Assembly (NCBI GenBank): GCA_947502765.1
Contig: CANNBA010000009.1
Location: forward strand, 31,734-95,733
Source of the DNA: BACL11 sp945865535
GTDB taxonomy: Bacteria > Bacteroidota > Bacteroidia > Flavobacteriales > BACL11
Length of the DNA: 64,000 nucleotides
Direction of reading: 5' to 3'
The notes below the pieces were generated by a model. The model was not told where the DNA came from, did no database searches, and worked only from the letters and a program-made list of their open reading frames with translations. The position numbers were made by a program, and so were the translations under genes. Each line of letters starts with the position of its first letter. Position 1 is the stretch's first letter. Shown here one piece after another: positions 42,428 to 51,447 of this stretch.

Positions 42428-44341
42428 ATGAAATATTGCAACTCATTAACCGAGTATTCTCGGTTTAAAACAAGAGAGGTAAAAGTCGGTAATATTGGTA
42501 TTGGCGGGAACAATCCTATTCGCATTCAATCCATGACCACCACAAGCACTATGGATACTGAAGCAACTATAGCAGAATCTATTAGAATGATAGAAGCAGG
42601 TTGCGAGCTTGTTCGGATTACGGCACCCAGCAAAAAGGAAGCTGAAAATCTAAAAAATATAAAAGATGGGCTGGCAAAAAGAGGGTATTATAATCCAATA
42701 ATTGCAGATATACATTACACTCCAAATGCAGCTGAAATTGCGGCTAAAATAATTGATAAAGTAAGAGTAAACCCCGGTAATTATGTCGATAAAAAGAAGT
42801 TTGAAATCATTGAATATACGGATGTCACTTACAATGCAGAAATTGATAGGATAAGAGAAAAATTTACTCCGCTTGTGAAGATTTGCAAACAGCACGGAAC
42901 CGCTATGCGAATTGGCACAAATCACGGATCTTTATCCGATAGAATTTTAAGCAGATATGGAGATACTCCAAAAGGAATGGTGGAATCCGCAATGGAATTT
43001 TTGCGTATTTGCCGTGATCAAGATTACCATCAAATTGTCCTTTCTATGAAAGCCTCTAACACTAGAGTTATGGTCCAAGCCTATAGATTATTAGTTGCTG
43101 AAATGATAAAAGAAGGCATGGATTATCCGCTTCATTTAGGTGTAACAGAAGCTGGAGAGGGAGAAGATGGCAGAATTAAATCAGCAGTGGGAATTGGAAC
43201 ACTTTTATCAGATGGAATTGGAGATACAATAAGAGTTTCATTAACGGAAGCTCCAGAATTTGAAATACCCGTTGCTCAAAAATTACTTGCTCATTTTAAT
43301 GGTATTGAAAATCACGAAAAGATTGATCAGATTACAGAAAATCCTCTCCACTCTTTTGATTATCAAAGAAGAGAAACTAATGAGGTTCTAAATATTGGAG
43401 GTGGAAATGTGCCAATTGTATTGGCTGATTTTTGCTTTAAAGAAAAAATTACAGCAGCATCTTTTTTTGGTATAGGCTCTAACTATTCAGTTCCTTTAGA
43501 TAAATGGCACATTAGTGATATGGCAGCAGATTATGTATTTGTTGGAAATCATGATTTAGATTTTGAGGTTCCTGGAACTTTAGGAGTTATTTACAATTAC
43601 CAAAAGTGGAAAGAACACAAAAAAGGATTCCCGTTTTTAACCGTGAATAATTATTTAGATGAAAATGACTTATCAAAAAAACTAAATATAGTTTATGTCT
43701 GCTTAGAAGATTTAACTGAGGAACTCTTTACAAAACTAAAAAAAGATAAAACGGCTGTTTTAATTACAGATACCTATAACCCAAATGGGGTTGCTGAACA
43801 AAGAAAACTTTTCACCGAACTTATGAATAAGGGAATTAAAACTCCTGTTATTATTGGAAGGGCTTATGAAAACTTGGCAGAAGATCAATTACAACTTTCT
43901 GCAAGTTGTGATTTTGGAGCCCTCCTTTTAGATGGATTAGGAGATGGAATATTTATTGCGACTGAAAATTGCGGATCCAGCCAATCTGTAAATTCCTTAG
44001 GATTTGGCATATTGCAAGCAAGCAGAACAAGAATTTCGAAAACTGAATATATCTCCTGTCCTTCTTGCGGGAGAACACTATTTGATTTACAAGAAACTAC
44101 AGCAAAAATCCGTAAAGAAACAGATCATTTAAAAGGAATAAAAATTGGGATTATGGGCTGTATCGTAAACGGACCTGGAGAAATGGCAGATGCTGATTAT
44201 GGTTATGTAGGAACAGGCCCCGGCAAGATAACCCTCTACAAAGAACAAACTATTGTAGAAAAAAATATTCCAGAATCAAAAGCTGTAACAGCCCTAATAG
44301 AGCTTATTAAAAAGCATGGAGATTGGGTGGAGAAAAACTAA
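42428..44341 (+). CDS. ispG: 4-hydroxy-3-methylbut-2-enyl diphosphate synthase, long form
   Basis: A 637-residue IspG/GcpE of the MEP isoprenoid pathway. The N-terminal TIM barrel has NPIRIQSMTTTSTMDTEAT and ELVRITAPS. The C-terminal Fe-S domain has CPSCGRTLFD and GIMGCIVNGPGEMADADYGYVG, with three Cys binding [4Fe-4S]. The extra ~260-residue central domain is the plant/Chlamydia/Bacteroidota type, against ~370 residues in E. coli. It starts immediately after the PNGase-like gene and its stop overlaps the purT stop on the other strand. The electron donor is ferredoxin or flavodoxin in the family. Confidence 0.95.
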   Translation: MKYCNSLTEYSRFKTREVKVGNIGIGGNNPIRIQSMTTTSTMDTEATIAESIRMIEAGCELVRITAPSKKEAENLKNIKDGLAKRGYYNPIIADIHYTPNAAEIAAKIIDKVRVNPGNYVDKKKFEIIEYTDVTYNAEIDRIREKFTPLVKICKQHGTAMRIGTNHGSLSDRILSRYGDTPKGMVESAMEFLRICRDQDYHQIVLSMKASNTRVMVQAYRLLVAEMIKEGMDYPLHLGVTEAGEGEDGRIKSAVGIGTLLSDGIGDTIRVSLTEAPEFEIPVAQKLLAHFNGIENHEKIDQITENPLHSFDYQRRETNEVLNIGGGNVPIVLADFCFKEKITAASFFGIGSNYSVPLDKWHISDMAADYVFVGNHDLDFEVPGTLGVIYNYQKWKEHKKGFPFLTVNNYLDENDLSKKLNIVYVCLEDLTEELFTKLKKDKTAVLITDTYNPNGVAEQRKLFTELMNKGIKTPVIIGRAYENLAEDQLQLSASCDFGALLLDGLGDGIFIATENCGSSQSVNSLGFGILQASRTRISKTEYISCPSCGRTLFDLQETTAKIRKETDHLKGIKIGIMGCIVNGPGEMADADYGYVGTGPGKITLYKEQTIVEKNIPESKAVTALIELIKKHGDWVEKN

Positions 44342-45498
44342 TCTACTTTTATTTTAGAAGCTACCTTTTTTGCTTTTTTAACTAACTCAGTAGTACTTTG
44401 AGAGCCATAAGCAAGAGCTACGGCCATTCTTCTATAGGGTCTTGTAGTGGGCTTTCCGAAAACTTTAATGTCTGTATTTTTAAAATTAGACGCTTCTACC
44501 AAGCCAGTAATAATTGGAAAATTACTATTTTGTTTATCCGCCAATACCACAGCAGAAGCTCCATTTCTTACAAGCGAAATTTCCAAAACAGGAATTCCTA
44601 AAATGGCACGAGCATGCAATTCAAATTCTGAAAAATTTTGTGTTCCTGCAAGAGTAACCATGCCTGTATCGTGGGGTCTAGGTGATAGTTCGGAAAAATA
44701 AACCCCACTTTTTCCAATAAAAAATTCTACCCCCCAAATTCCACTACCCCCAAGTGCTTTAGTTACTTTATCTGCTATTTCTTGTGCAGCTTTTAAATGA
44801 ATAGCGTCCATTTGCATAGGCTGCCAACTTTCTTGGTAATCTCCCCTTTCTTGCCTGTGCCCAATTGCAGGACAGAAAAGGGTTTTTCCATTATTTTGTG
44901 TGAGGGTTAAAAGTGTAATTTCATAATCAAAATCAATAAATGATTCTACTATTACTTCCTTTAAATCTCCTCTTGATCCCAACATGGCATAATCCCATGC
45001 TTTTTCAATATCGGCCTCTGTTTTAATTACAGATTGCCCTTTTCCAGAGCTTGACATTAGTGGTTTCACCACACAGGGCATTCCAGTAAATGCTACCCCT
45101 TTTTTTAATTCCTCATAAGAAGTGGCGTATTTATATTTTGCCGTTTTAACACCTAAATCAATAGCTGCTAAATCTCGAATCGCTTTACGGTTCATAGTAA
45201 AGTTAGCTGCCTTAGCAGAAGGAATGACCTTAAAACCTTGTTTTTCATAAGCATAAAATCTTTCGGTTCTGATGCTTTCTACTTCAGGAACTATAAAATC
45301 TGGCTGATGTTTTGCTACAATTCTGTCTAATGCTTCCCCATCTAACATATTGATGACCTCAAATTCATGAGCTACTTGCATTGCAGGAGCGTTTTCATAA
45401 TTGTCTACTGCAATTACATATTGGCCTAATCTTTGCAGAGCAATAACCACCTCTTTTCCTAGCTCTCCAGATCCTAATAACAGTATTTTCTTTCTCAT
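44338..45498 (-). CDS. purT: Formate-dependent phosphoribosylglycinamide formyltransferase
   Basis: A 386-residue ATP-grasp enzyme converting GAR to FGAR with formate and ATP in purine synthesis. LLLGSGELGKEVVIALQRLG, MNRKAIRDLAA, CVVKPLMSSSGKGQSVI and LSPRPHDTGMVTLA are PurT motifs. The ATG at 45498 (MRKKILLLG) is chosen; an upstream start would add a 20-residue piece overlapping the previous gene. It lies 1 base after the nucleotidyltransferase gene. The stop overlaps the convergent ispG stop by three bases (44338-44341). Confidence 0.93.
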   Translation of the reverse strand: MRKKILLLGSGELGKEVVIALQRLGQYVIAVDNYENAPAMQVAHEFEVINMLDGEALDRIVAKHQPDFIVPEVESIRTERFYAYEKQGFKVIPSAKAANFTMNRKAIRDLAAIDLGVKTAKYKYATSYEELKKGVAFTGMPCVVKPLMSSSGKGQSVIKTEADIEKAWDYAMLGSRGDLKEVIVESFIDFDYEITLLTLTQNNGKTLFCPAIGHRQERGDYQESWQPMQMDAIHLKAAQEIADKVTKALGGSGIWGVEFFIGKSGVYFSELSPRPHDTGMVTLAGTQNFSEFELHARAILGIPVLEISLVRNGASAVVLADKQNSNFPIITGLVEASNFKNTDIKVFGKPTTRPYRRMAVALAYGSQSTTELVKKAKKVASKIKVD

Positions 45499-45499
45499 G

Positions 45500-46399
45500 C
45501 TAAATCCAAAGATTTTTTGGATAAATCCTATCAGCAATACACTGATTAATTGCAGCAACAGCCATAGGCTTGTCTTCTTTATAAGTTACTCCAAACCAAT
45601 TATCATTAGTTGGAATTACACGTACAGCCATTTTTCCACTTGCAATCATATCCGTAATAATATTAGGAATATAATACTCAGCAGTTGGATTATCAGTATT
45701 TGCTCTCATAAAATCATGTAATCCTTTCTCAATCTCGGAAAATATACAAGGATGAAAGCCCCAATAATTCATAGAAACGCTTGCGTTTTTATCCACAGTG
45801 CCTAATGGCTCATCAGTGCCAACATTATAATTTACAACTCCATTTTGTACTGCAATTTTTGTTCTTTCAATAACCTCAACTAAGTTATTGTCAGCATCTA
45901 CTTCACATACCCCTCTATTAACTGTCCCGTGCTCAGAAAGAGTATTGTGCAAAGTATATCCTACCATGGCCATTAAAAATGGAGAGCAATCCTGAGTTAA
46001 AAAATCAGCAATGAGCTTAAACGAACCTGCTCCATAATAATCATCAGCATTAATTACGGCAAATGGCTCACTAATTACATCTTTAGCAACTAGAACAGCA
46101 TGTGAAGTTCCCCAAGGTTTTGTGCGCTCCACAGTAGCAATACCTGGCACTTTTACATTTACCTCTTGATACGCATACTCTATTTGAATTTTATCGGCAA
46201 ACTTATCAAAGCGAGAACGGAATGCCTCATCAAATTCTTTTCTAATAACAAATACAATTTTCCCAAAACCTGATTTGATAGCATCATATATTGAGTATTC
46301 AATTATTGGCTCCTGATTTGGGCCAATTCCATCTATTTGCTTTAATCCGCCATAACGACTTCCCATTCCAGCTGCTAAAATCAATAGAGTTGGTTTCAT
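45500..46399 (-). CDS. Sugar nucleotidyltransferase, NTP_transferase family
   Basis: A 299-residue protein. LLILAAGMGSRYGGLKQID (~5-23) is the nucleotide-binding loop of sugar-phosphate nucleotidylyltransferases. WGTSHAVLVAKDV and INADDYYG (~113-120) give the metal-binding and substrate regions. The exact sugar and nucleotide cannot be deduced; GDP-mannose- or UDP-sugar-type activity is possible. It lies 3 bases after the riboflavin synthase gene. Confidence 0.8.
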   Translation of the reverse strand: MKPTLLILAAGMGSRYGGLKQIDGIGPNQEPIIEYSIYDAIKSGFGKIVFVIRKEFDEAFRSRFDKFADKIQIEYAYQEVNVKVPGIATVERTKPWGTSHAVLVAKDVISEPFAVINADDYYGAGSFKLIADFLTQDCSPFLMAMVGYTLHNTLSEHGTVNRGVCEVDADNNLVEVIERTKIAVQNGVVNYNVGTDEPLGTVDKNASVSMNYWGFHPCIFSEIEKGLHDFMRANTDNPTAEYYIPNIITDMIASGKMAVRVIPTNDNWFGVTYKEDKPMAVAAINQCIADRIYPKNLWI

Positions 46400-46402
46400 A
46401 GT

Positions 46403-46990
46403 CTATAAATTTTTTATGAACATTTTTGATATATACTTTCCTAATATATCATATTCTACATTCACCAAGGCGCCCACTTGAATGGTGTGCAAATTAGTAT
46501 GCTTAAAAGTATAAGGGATAATAGCAACTGAAAATGAGGTGTCTTTAGAATTTACAACAGTAAGACTTACCCCATTTATGCAAACAGATCCTTTTTCAAC
46601 CGTAATATTATCTGAGTCTTTATGCTCAAAAGTTAAAATATGAGAGCCGTTATCTTCTTTTACTTGCTTGCAAATTGCCGTTTGATCTACATGCCCCTGT
46701 ACCATGTGTCCATCAAGTCTTGCTCCCATTTGAATGCTTCTTTCTAAATTTACTTTACTGCCTACTTCCAAAAGCCCAAGATTAGTTTTTTGTAAAGTCT
46801 CATTTATTGCCGTAACCGTATATACATCAGCATCAATAGCAACCACTGTTAAACATACCCCATTATGAGCTATTGATTGATCAATTTTCAATTCATGAGT
46901 CATTAGGGATTTTAATGAAAAATGAATATTGCTTGCTTGCTTTTTAAGAGCAACAACTTCAGCTACTTCCTCTATTATTCCTGTAAACAT
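46403..46990 (-). CDS. ribE: Riboflavin synthase, alpha subunit
   Basis: A 195-residue protein with two lumazine-binding barrels. MFTGIIEEVAEV starts the first and DGHMVQGHVDQTA the second; VCLTVVA and VSLTVVNS are the matching repeats. It dismutates two lumazines to riboflavin. It follows mqnC after 3 bases. Confidence 0.95.
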   Translation of the reverse strand: MFTGIIEEVAEVVALKKQASNIHFSLKSLMTHELKIDQSIAHNGVCLTVVAIDADVYTVTAINETLQKTNLGLLEVGSKVNLERSIQMGARLDGHMVQGHVDQTAICKQVKEDNGSHILTFEHKDSDNITVEKGSVCINGVSLTVVNSKDTSFSVAIIPYTFKHTNLHTIQVGALVNVEYDILGKYISKMFIKNL

Positions 46991-46993
46991 CTA

Positions 46994-48115
46994 TCAATAA
47001 TTTATAACCTGTTCAACCATTTTTGGCATTTCTCTTTTCTCATATAACTGATTTCTTAGCTGAGGAGCAAATCCAGCTTCTTTAATGCACTTTTGCATAC
47101 TATTTGCGGTAAATCTATGAGGGGCTCCTGCTGCTGAAACTACATTTTCTTCAATCATAATAGAACCCATATCATTTGCTCCTCCATGCAATGTAAGTTG
47201 GGCAGTATCTGCTCCAACAGTAAGCCATGAAGTTTGTATATTTTTAATATTAGGAAGCATAATTCTGCAAATGGCAACCATTCTTAAATACTCATCAGAA
47301 GTTACATTATTATTAATGCCTTTTACTCTTTGTAAGAGAGTCCCGTCATCCATAAATGGCCATGCAATAAATGCTAAAAAACCATTTTCTTTTTCTGGTT
47401 TTTGAGATTGCACTTCTCTTATTCTAACTAAATGATCGAAACGCTCCTCAATAGTTTCAATATGACCAAACATCATAGTGGCGGATGTAGTTAAGCCAAT
47501 TTGATGAGCCACTTTCATAATATCCAACCACTCCTGTCCTGAACATTTCCCTTTGGAAATCAATCGCCTTACTCGATCGCTTAAAATCTCTGCCCCAGCT
47601 CCTGGCATACTATCCATTCCTGCTTTTTTAAGAGCAGTAAGTGCTTCTAGGTGTGAATAACCTCCAATTTTACAAATATGAGCCACCTCAGGAGGGCCAA
47701 GAGTATGAAGCTTTATATTGGGATAAAGTGCTTTTAGATCTCTAAAAAGTTGTGTATAATAATCCAGTCCCAAGCCAGGATGATGACCTCCTTGTAATAA
47801 CAATTGATCCCCACCATATTCTATAGTTTCTTCAATTTTTACTTTGTAGGTTTCTAAATCCGTAATATATACTTCTTCATGCTTAGGATGACGAAAAAAA
47901 TTACAGAATTTGCAATTAGCCGTACAGGCATTAGTGGTGTTAACATTACGATCAATCTGCCAAGTAACCACATTTCCGGGAACCTGAAGTTGTCTTAATT
48001 CATTTGCTACAAACATCAACTCGGCAGTTGGAGTATTTTCAAATAAAAATTGCCCTTCCTCTGCTGATAAAAATTCTTTTTTTAATGCCCTATTAAGCAA
48101 TTGCTTACTATCCAT
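46994..48115 (-). CDS. mqnC: Cyclic dehypoxanthinyl futalosine synthase (radical SAM)
   Basis: A 373-residue radical-SAM enzyme of the futalosine menaquinone pathway. The Fe-S motif is CTANCKFC (C-x3-C-x2-C). QLLLQGGHHPGLGLDYY, the GGYSHLEALTALKKAGMDSMPGAGAEIL region (GAGAEIL) and GGANDMGSIMIEENVV favour MqnC over the related MqnE. The ATG at 48115 (MDSKQLL) is chosen; the longer frame would cross the promoter region. It indicates menaquinone as the quinone, consistent with the complex I found here. Confidence 0.88.
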   Translation of the reverse strand: MDSKQLLNRALKKEFLSAEEGQFLFENTPTAELMFVANELRQLQVPGNVVTWQIDRNVNTTNACTANCKFCNFFRHPKHEEVYITDLETYKVKIEETIEYGGDQLLLQGGHHPGLGLDYYTQLFRDLKALYPNIKLHTLGPPEVAHICKIGGYSHLEALTALKKAGMDSMPGAGAEILSDRVRRLISKGKCSGQEWLDIMKVAHQIGLTTSATMMFGHIETIEERFDHLVRIREVQSQKPEKENGFLAFIAWPFMDDGTLLQRVKGINNNVTSDEYLRMVAICRIMLPNIKNIQTSWLTVGADTAQLTLHGGANDMGSIMIEENVVSAAGAPHRFTANSMQKCIKEAGFAPQLRNQLYEKREMPKMVEQVINY

Positions 48116-48174
48116 AAATTTACTTAGTTTTGTGTCTTCAAAATTACACATTTTATATGAAGACGCTCATCAAA
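48101..48174. promoter_or_regulatory. Interlocked divergent promoters of mqnC and leucyl aminopeptidase
   Basis: Plus strand: TTG at 48101-48103, 21 bases, TAGTTTTG at 48125-48132. Minus strand: TAATTTTG at 48139-48146, with TTTG at 48171-48174. Only 41 bases separate the two start codons, so each -33 region lies inside the other gene's first codons. Confidence 0.55.
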
Positions 48175-49578
48175 AAGAAAACAACAATTTCTGATCAAGA
48201 TAATTTAATCCTTTTATGCGATTTAAAAAGTAAATTATCTGACTTCCCACTATCTAAACAAGAATTAGATTATATTAAAAAAGAACAAAAAGACAAAAAA
48301 GAAATTGTAGCAATAAATCAATACAGAAGACACATTTTTGTAATACTTCCTAAGCAAGAAAAAGACGCAAACAAAAATGCTGAAAACTGCAGAATGCTGG
48401 GAGATAGTCTTGCTGGAACCTTAAAAGATGAGAGTGCCGCTTTAATTATTGATCTTAAAGAAAATCAAACTGAAGCTATGCAAATTGCTGAAGGAATAGC
48501 CCTTTCAAATTATACTTTCACAAAACACAAAACAGACCCAAAACCAAATAAATTAGAAACCATCTATTTGTGCAAAAACTCTAATCAAAAAGATATTGCT
48601 GAATTACAAAATATTATTGATGCCGTTTACTTTACAAGAGACTTAATTAACGAGCCTTTTTCGCATCTTAGCGCAAAAGATTTAGCAAATGCAGCGGTAA
48701 AATCAGCCAAAAAATATGGAATCAAAACTACAGTATTAAATAAAAAAAAGATTGAAGCCTTAAAAATGGGAGGGCTTTTAGCGGTAAATAAAGGCTCTAT
48801 TGACGAACCTACATTTACAATTATGGAGTGGAAACCAAAAAACGCCAAAAATAAAAAACCTATTGTTTTAATAGGAAAAGGTATAGTGTTTGATACTGGT
48901 GGATTAAGTTTAAAGCCAACTCACAATTCTATGGATTTAATGAAAATAGATATGGGAGGTGCTGGCACTGTAATTGGAGCTATGCAAGCAATTGCAGCAA
49001 ATAAATTGCCAATATATGTAATTGCTTTAACTCCAGCAACTGACAATAGACCATCAGGAAATGCTTACGCTCCTGGAGATGTAATCACTATGCATGATGG
49101 CACAACAGTTGAGGTATTAAATACGGATGCGGAGGGGAGATTAATTCTTGGTGATGCCCTTAGTTTTGCAAAAAAATACAACCCTGAATTAGTAATTGAT
49201 CTAGCCACTTTAACAGGAGCTGCAGTAGCTGCAATTGGACATTACGGAATTGTGAGTATGCATGAGGGCGCAGAAAAAGAACATACAAGACTAAAAGAGA
49301 CGGGAGATTATATGCATGAGCGTTTAGCTGAAATGCCTTTTTGGTCAGATTATGATGAACTTATCAAATCCGATATTGCTGATATTAAAAACTTAGGCGG
49401 GCCTCATGCTGGGGCAATTACAGCCGGAAAATTTCTAGCTCATTTTGCCGATTATCCTTGGATCCACTTAGATATTGCAGGACCAACTTATACCCAAACA
49501 AAATACGGCTACAGAGGTAAAGGTGCGACAGGAATGGGGGTAAGATTGTTGTATCAATTCATTAAAAACAGAGCATAA
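48157..49578 (+). CDS. pepA: Leucyl aminopeptidase, M17 family
   Basis: A 473-residue metallo-aminopeptidase. The C-terminal catalytic domain has VLIGKGIVFDTGGLSLKP (metal- and substrate-binding Lys/Asp), the family signature NTDAEGRLILGDAL and a LATLTGAAVAAIG segment. The ATG at 48157 is chosen over one at 48130, which would sit within the promoter element. pdxA starts on the last base of its stop (TAATG). Confidence 0.92.
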   Translation: MKTLIKKKTTISDQDNLILLCDLKSKLSDFPLSKQELDYIKKEQKDKKEIVAINQYRRHIFVILPKQEKDANKNAENCRMLGDSLAGTLKDESAALIIDLKENQTEAMQIAEGIALSNYTFTKHKTDPKPNKLETIYLCKNSNQKDIAELQNIIDAVYFTRDLINEPFSHLSAKDLANAAVKSAKKYGIKTTVLNKKKIEALKMGGLLAVNKGSIDEPTFTIMEWKPKNAKNKKPIVLIGKGIVFDTGGLSLKPTHNSMDLMKIDMGGAGTVIGAMQAIAANKLPIYVIALTPATDNRPSGNAYAPGDVITMHDGTTVEVLNTDAEGRLILGDALSFAKKYNPELVIDLATLTGAAVAAIGHYGIVSMHEGAEKEHTRLKETGDYMHERLAEMPFWSDYDELIKSDIADIKNLGGPHAGAITAGKFLAHFADYPWIHLDIAGPTYTQTKYGYRGKGATGMGVRLLYQFIKNRA

Positions 49579-50609
49579 TGAACAAAATTAAAGTAGGTAT
49601 TTCAATAGGAGATTTAAACGGAATTGGCTTAGAAACAATCATAAAAACTTTTAAAGATAGTCGAATGATGGATTTTTGCACTCCAATAGTATTTGGTTCT
49701 ACAAAAGTTGCTTCTATCCACAGAAAGGCAATTGAAATGCAAGACTTTAATTTTAATATCATCAATACTATTAAAGATGCCAATCCTAAAAAAGCAAATT
49801 TATTAAATCTCTGGAATGATGATATCGAAATTAATTTTGGAACGGCAACTACTAAATCTGGAGAGCTTTCATTCGATTCTTTAAAAAGAGCATCAGAGGC
49901 ATTAAAAAATAATGATATTGATGTGCTAGTTACTGCCCCTATTAACAAAGCTTCAATTCAGGAGAAAGTAACTAATTTTATTGGCCATACTGAATTTTTA
50001 CAAGGGAATTTTGAGGGAGAATCTTTAATGATAATGGTAAGTGAAAGAATGAAAGTAGCGTTTGTAACCGGTCACGTTCCCTTAACGGAAGTAAAAAAAT
50101 CAATTACTATTGAAAATATCATTTTAAAAACTAAAAAATTAAATATTTCTTTAATTCAAGATTTTGGTATTAGACTACCAAAAATTGCTGTATTAGGACT
50201 TAATCCTCATGCCGGGGAAAATGGATTGCTTGGAGGGGAGGAAAATGAATCCATTATTCCTGCGGTTAAAAAACTAAAAGAAGAAGGCATTATGGCTTTT
50301 GGGCCTTACCCTGCCGATAGTTTCTTTACAAGCAAAAATTTAGAAAATTTTGATGGAATACTCTCAATGTATCACGATCAAGGATTAACTGCTTTTAAAA
50401 CCTTATCTTTTTCGGATGGGGTAAACTTTACCGCTGGTTTAAATATCATAAGAACATCACCCGTACATGGTACGGCATATGAGATTGCGGGGCAAGGAAT
50501 TGCAGATGAAAGATCATTTAGAGAGGCTGTATTTATGGCTTGTGATATTTACAAAAAAAGAACAGAGTTCAAACTATTAAATGAGAATCCTTTAGTTTTT
50601 AGTAGCTAA
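49578..50609 (+). CDS. pdxA: 4-hydroxythreonine-4-phosphate dehydrogenase
   Basis: A 343-residue enzyme of the DXP-dependent vitamin B6 pathway. VGISIGDLNGIGLE starts the protein; the metal-binding His are in IGHTEFL, LNPHAGENG and YHDQGL. It is coupled to the aminopeptidase gene by a one-base overlap. Confidence 0.94.
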   Translation: MNKIKVGISIGDLNGIGLETIIKTFKDSRMMDFCTPIVFGSTKVASIHRKAIEMQDFNFNIINTIKDANPKKANLLNLWNDDIEINFGTATTKSGELSFDSLKRASEALKNNDIDVLVTAPINKASIQEKVTNFIGHTEFLQGNFEGESLMIMVSERMKVAFVTGHVPLTEVKKSITIENIILKTKKLNISLIQDFGIRLPKIAVLGLNPHAGENGLLGGEENESIIPAVKKLKEEGIMAFGPYPADSFFTSKNLENFDGILSMYHDQGLTAFKTLSFSDGVNFTAGLNIIRTSPVHGTAYEIAGQGIADERSFREAVFMACDIYKKRTEFKLLNENPLVFSS

Positions 50610-50644
50610 ATATAAACTTAATACTGTAAATAGTAATAAATTTA

Positions 50645-50652
50645 TATATTTG
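50645..50652 (+). promoter_or_regulatory. -7 promoter element for the DUF177-rpmF unit
   Basis: TATATTTG followed by CACCCCTTTA; the stretch from ATTTG to CCCCTTT is the same as at the rplM promoter. It lies 22 bases before the ATG at 50675. No clear -33 TTTG is seen. Confidence 0.6.
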
Positions 50653-50674
50653 CACCCCTTTAAAATTCAGCAGA

Positions 50675-51187
50675 ATGAATGATTTTACAGTGAAATTAAA
50701 AGCAATAACTACTGGTAAAAATTCTTTTTCTTTTGAAATTAAAGATTCGTTCTTTGAAGCATTTCCTTTTTCAGATGTAGAGCATGCAGATATCTGTGCT
50801 ATCGCAACACTAGATAAAGATGGTGATAATATTTCGCTAAATTTAACTCTTGATGGACAAATTAATGAATTAGCGTGTGATATTTGTACCGATCAAGTGT
50901 CGGTAAAAATAGCAGCAGAAACAAAACTCATTATAAAAAGAACTGATGACGATTTAGTGTCAACTGAGGAGATATTTTACATTAAAAAAAGCGAAAACAA
51001 AGTAGATTTGAAACATTTAATTTTCGAATTAATAATTTTAAGTGTTCCAAACAAACGACAACATGCTTTGGATAAACAGGGAAATAGTACCTGCAATAAA
51101 GAAATGGTGGATTTAGTAAATAAATATACTCAAATAAAAGAAAAGCCATCCGACCCTAGGTGGGATGCATTAAAAAGTTTAAACTAA
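50675..51187 (+). CDS. DUF177 / YceD-family protein
   Basis: A 170-residue protein of the YceD/DUF177 family, found next to rpmF in most bacteria and linked to large-subunit rRNA maturation in plants and some bacteria. Recognisable parts are LNLTLDGQINELACDICTDQV and the C-terminal DPRWDALKSLN. The context with rpmF and fatty-acid genes is the standard one. Confidence 0.87.
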   Translation: MNDFTVKLKAITTGKNSFSFEIKDSFFEAFPFSDVEHADICAIATLDKDGDNISLNLTLDGQINELACDICTDQVSVKIAAETKLIIKRTDDDLVSTEEIFYIKKSENKVDLKHLIFELIILSVPNKRQHALDKQGNSTCNKEMVDLVNKYTQIKEKPSDPRWDALKSLN

Positions 51188-51204
51188 AATAGTAAAAGAA
51201 AAAA

Positions 51205-51396
51205 ATGGCACATCCTAAAAGAAGAATTTCTAAAACTAGAAGAGATAAAAGAAGAACACATTACAAAGCTTCTGCCCAGCAGATAGCAACATGCCCAGAA
51301 ACTGGTGAAAATCATCTTTACCACAGAGCTTATTGGTCTGAAGGGAAACTTTACTACAGAGGCAAGATAGTAATAAATAGCCCGGCAGCTGTATAG
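51205..51396 (+). CDS. rpmF: 50S ribosomal protein L32
   Basis: A 63-residue protein, MAHPKRRISKTRRDKRRTHY at the start and CPETGENHLYHRAYW in the middle. The zinc-binding Cys pair of the C+ form is reduced to a single Cys, so this looks like the zinc-free form. It is followed by plsX after 51 bases containing a hairpin. Confidence 0.95.
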   Translation: MAHPKRRISKTRRDKRRTHYKASAQQIATCPETGENHLYHRAYWSEGKLYYRGKIVINSPAAV

Positions 51397-51412
51397 TTTT
51401 ATAATAGATTTT

Positions 51413-51439
51413 TGTAGTTTTATCACTTTTAAAACTACA
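51413..51439 (+). promoter_or_regulatory. Hairpin in the plsX leader
   Basis: TGTAGTTTT and AAAACTACA form a perfect 9-bp stem with a 9-base loop, 8 bases before the plsX ATG. No T-run follows, so it is more likely a regulatory leader or operator than a terminator. Confidence 0.5.
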
Positions 51440-51447
51440 GTCTATTT

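Noticed and set aside
44398..45721. Plus-strand frames opposite purT and the nucleotidyltransferase gene
   Set aside because: Shadows of two well-supported minus-strand enzymes; no domain or signal recognised.
48130..48156. Earlier ATG for leucyl aminopeptidase at 48130
   Set aside because: It would start inside the TAGTTTTG promoter element; the ATG at 48157 gives the usual N-terminus.
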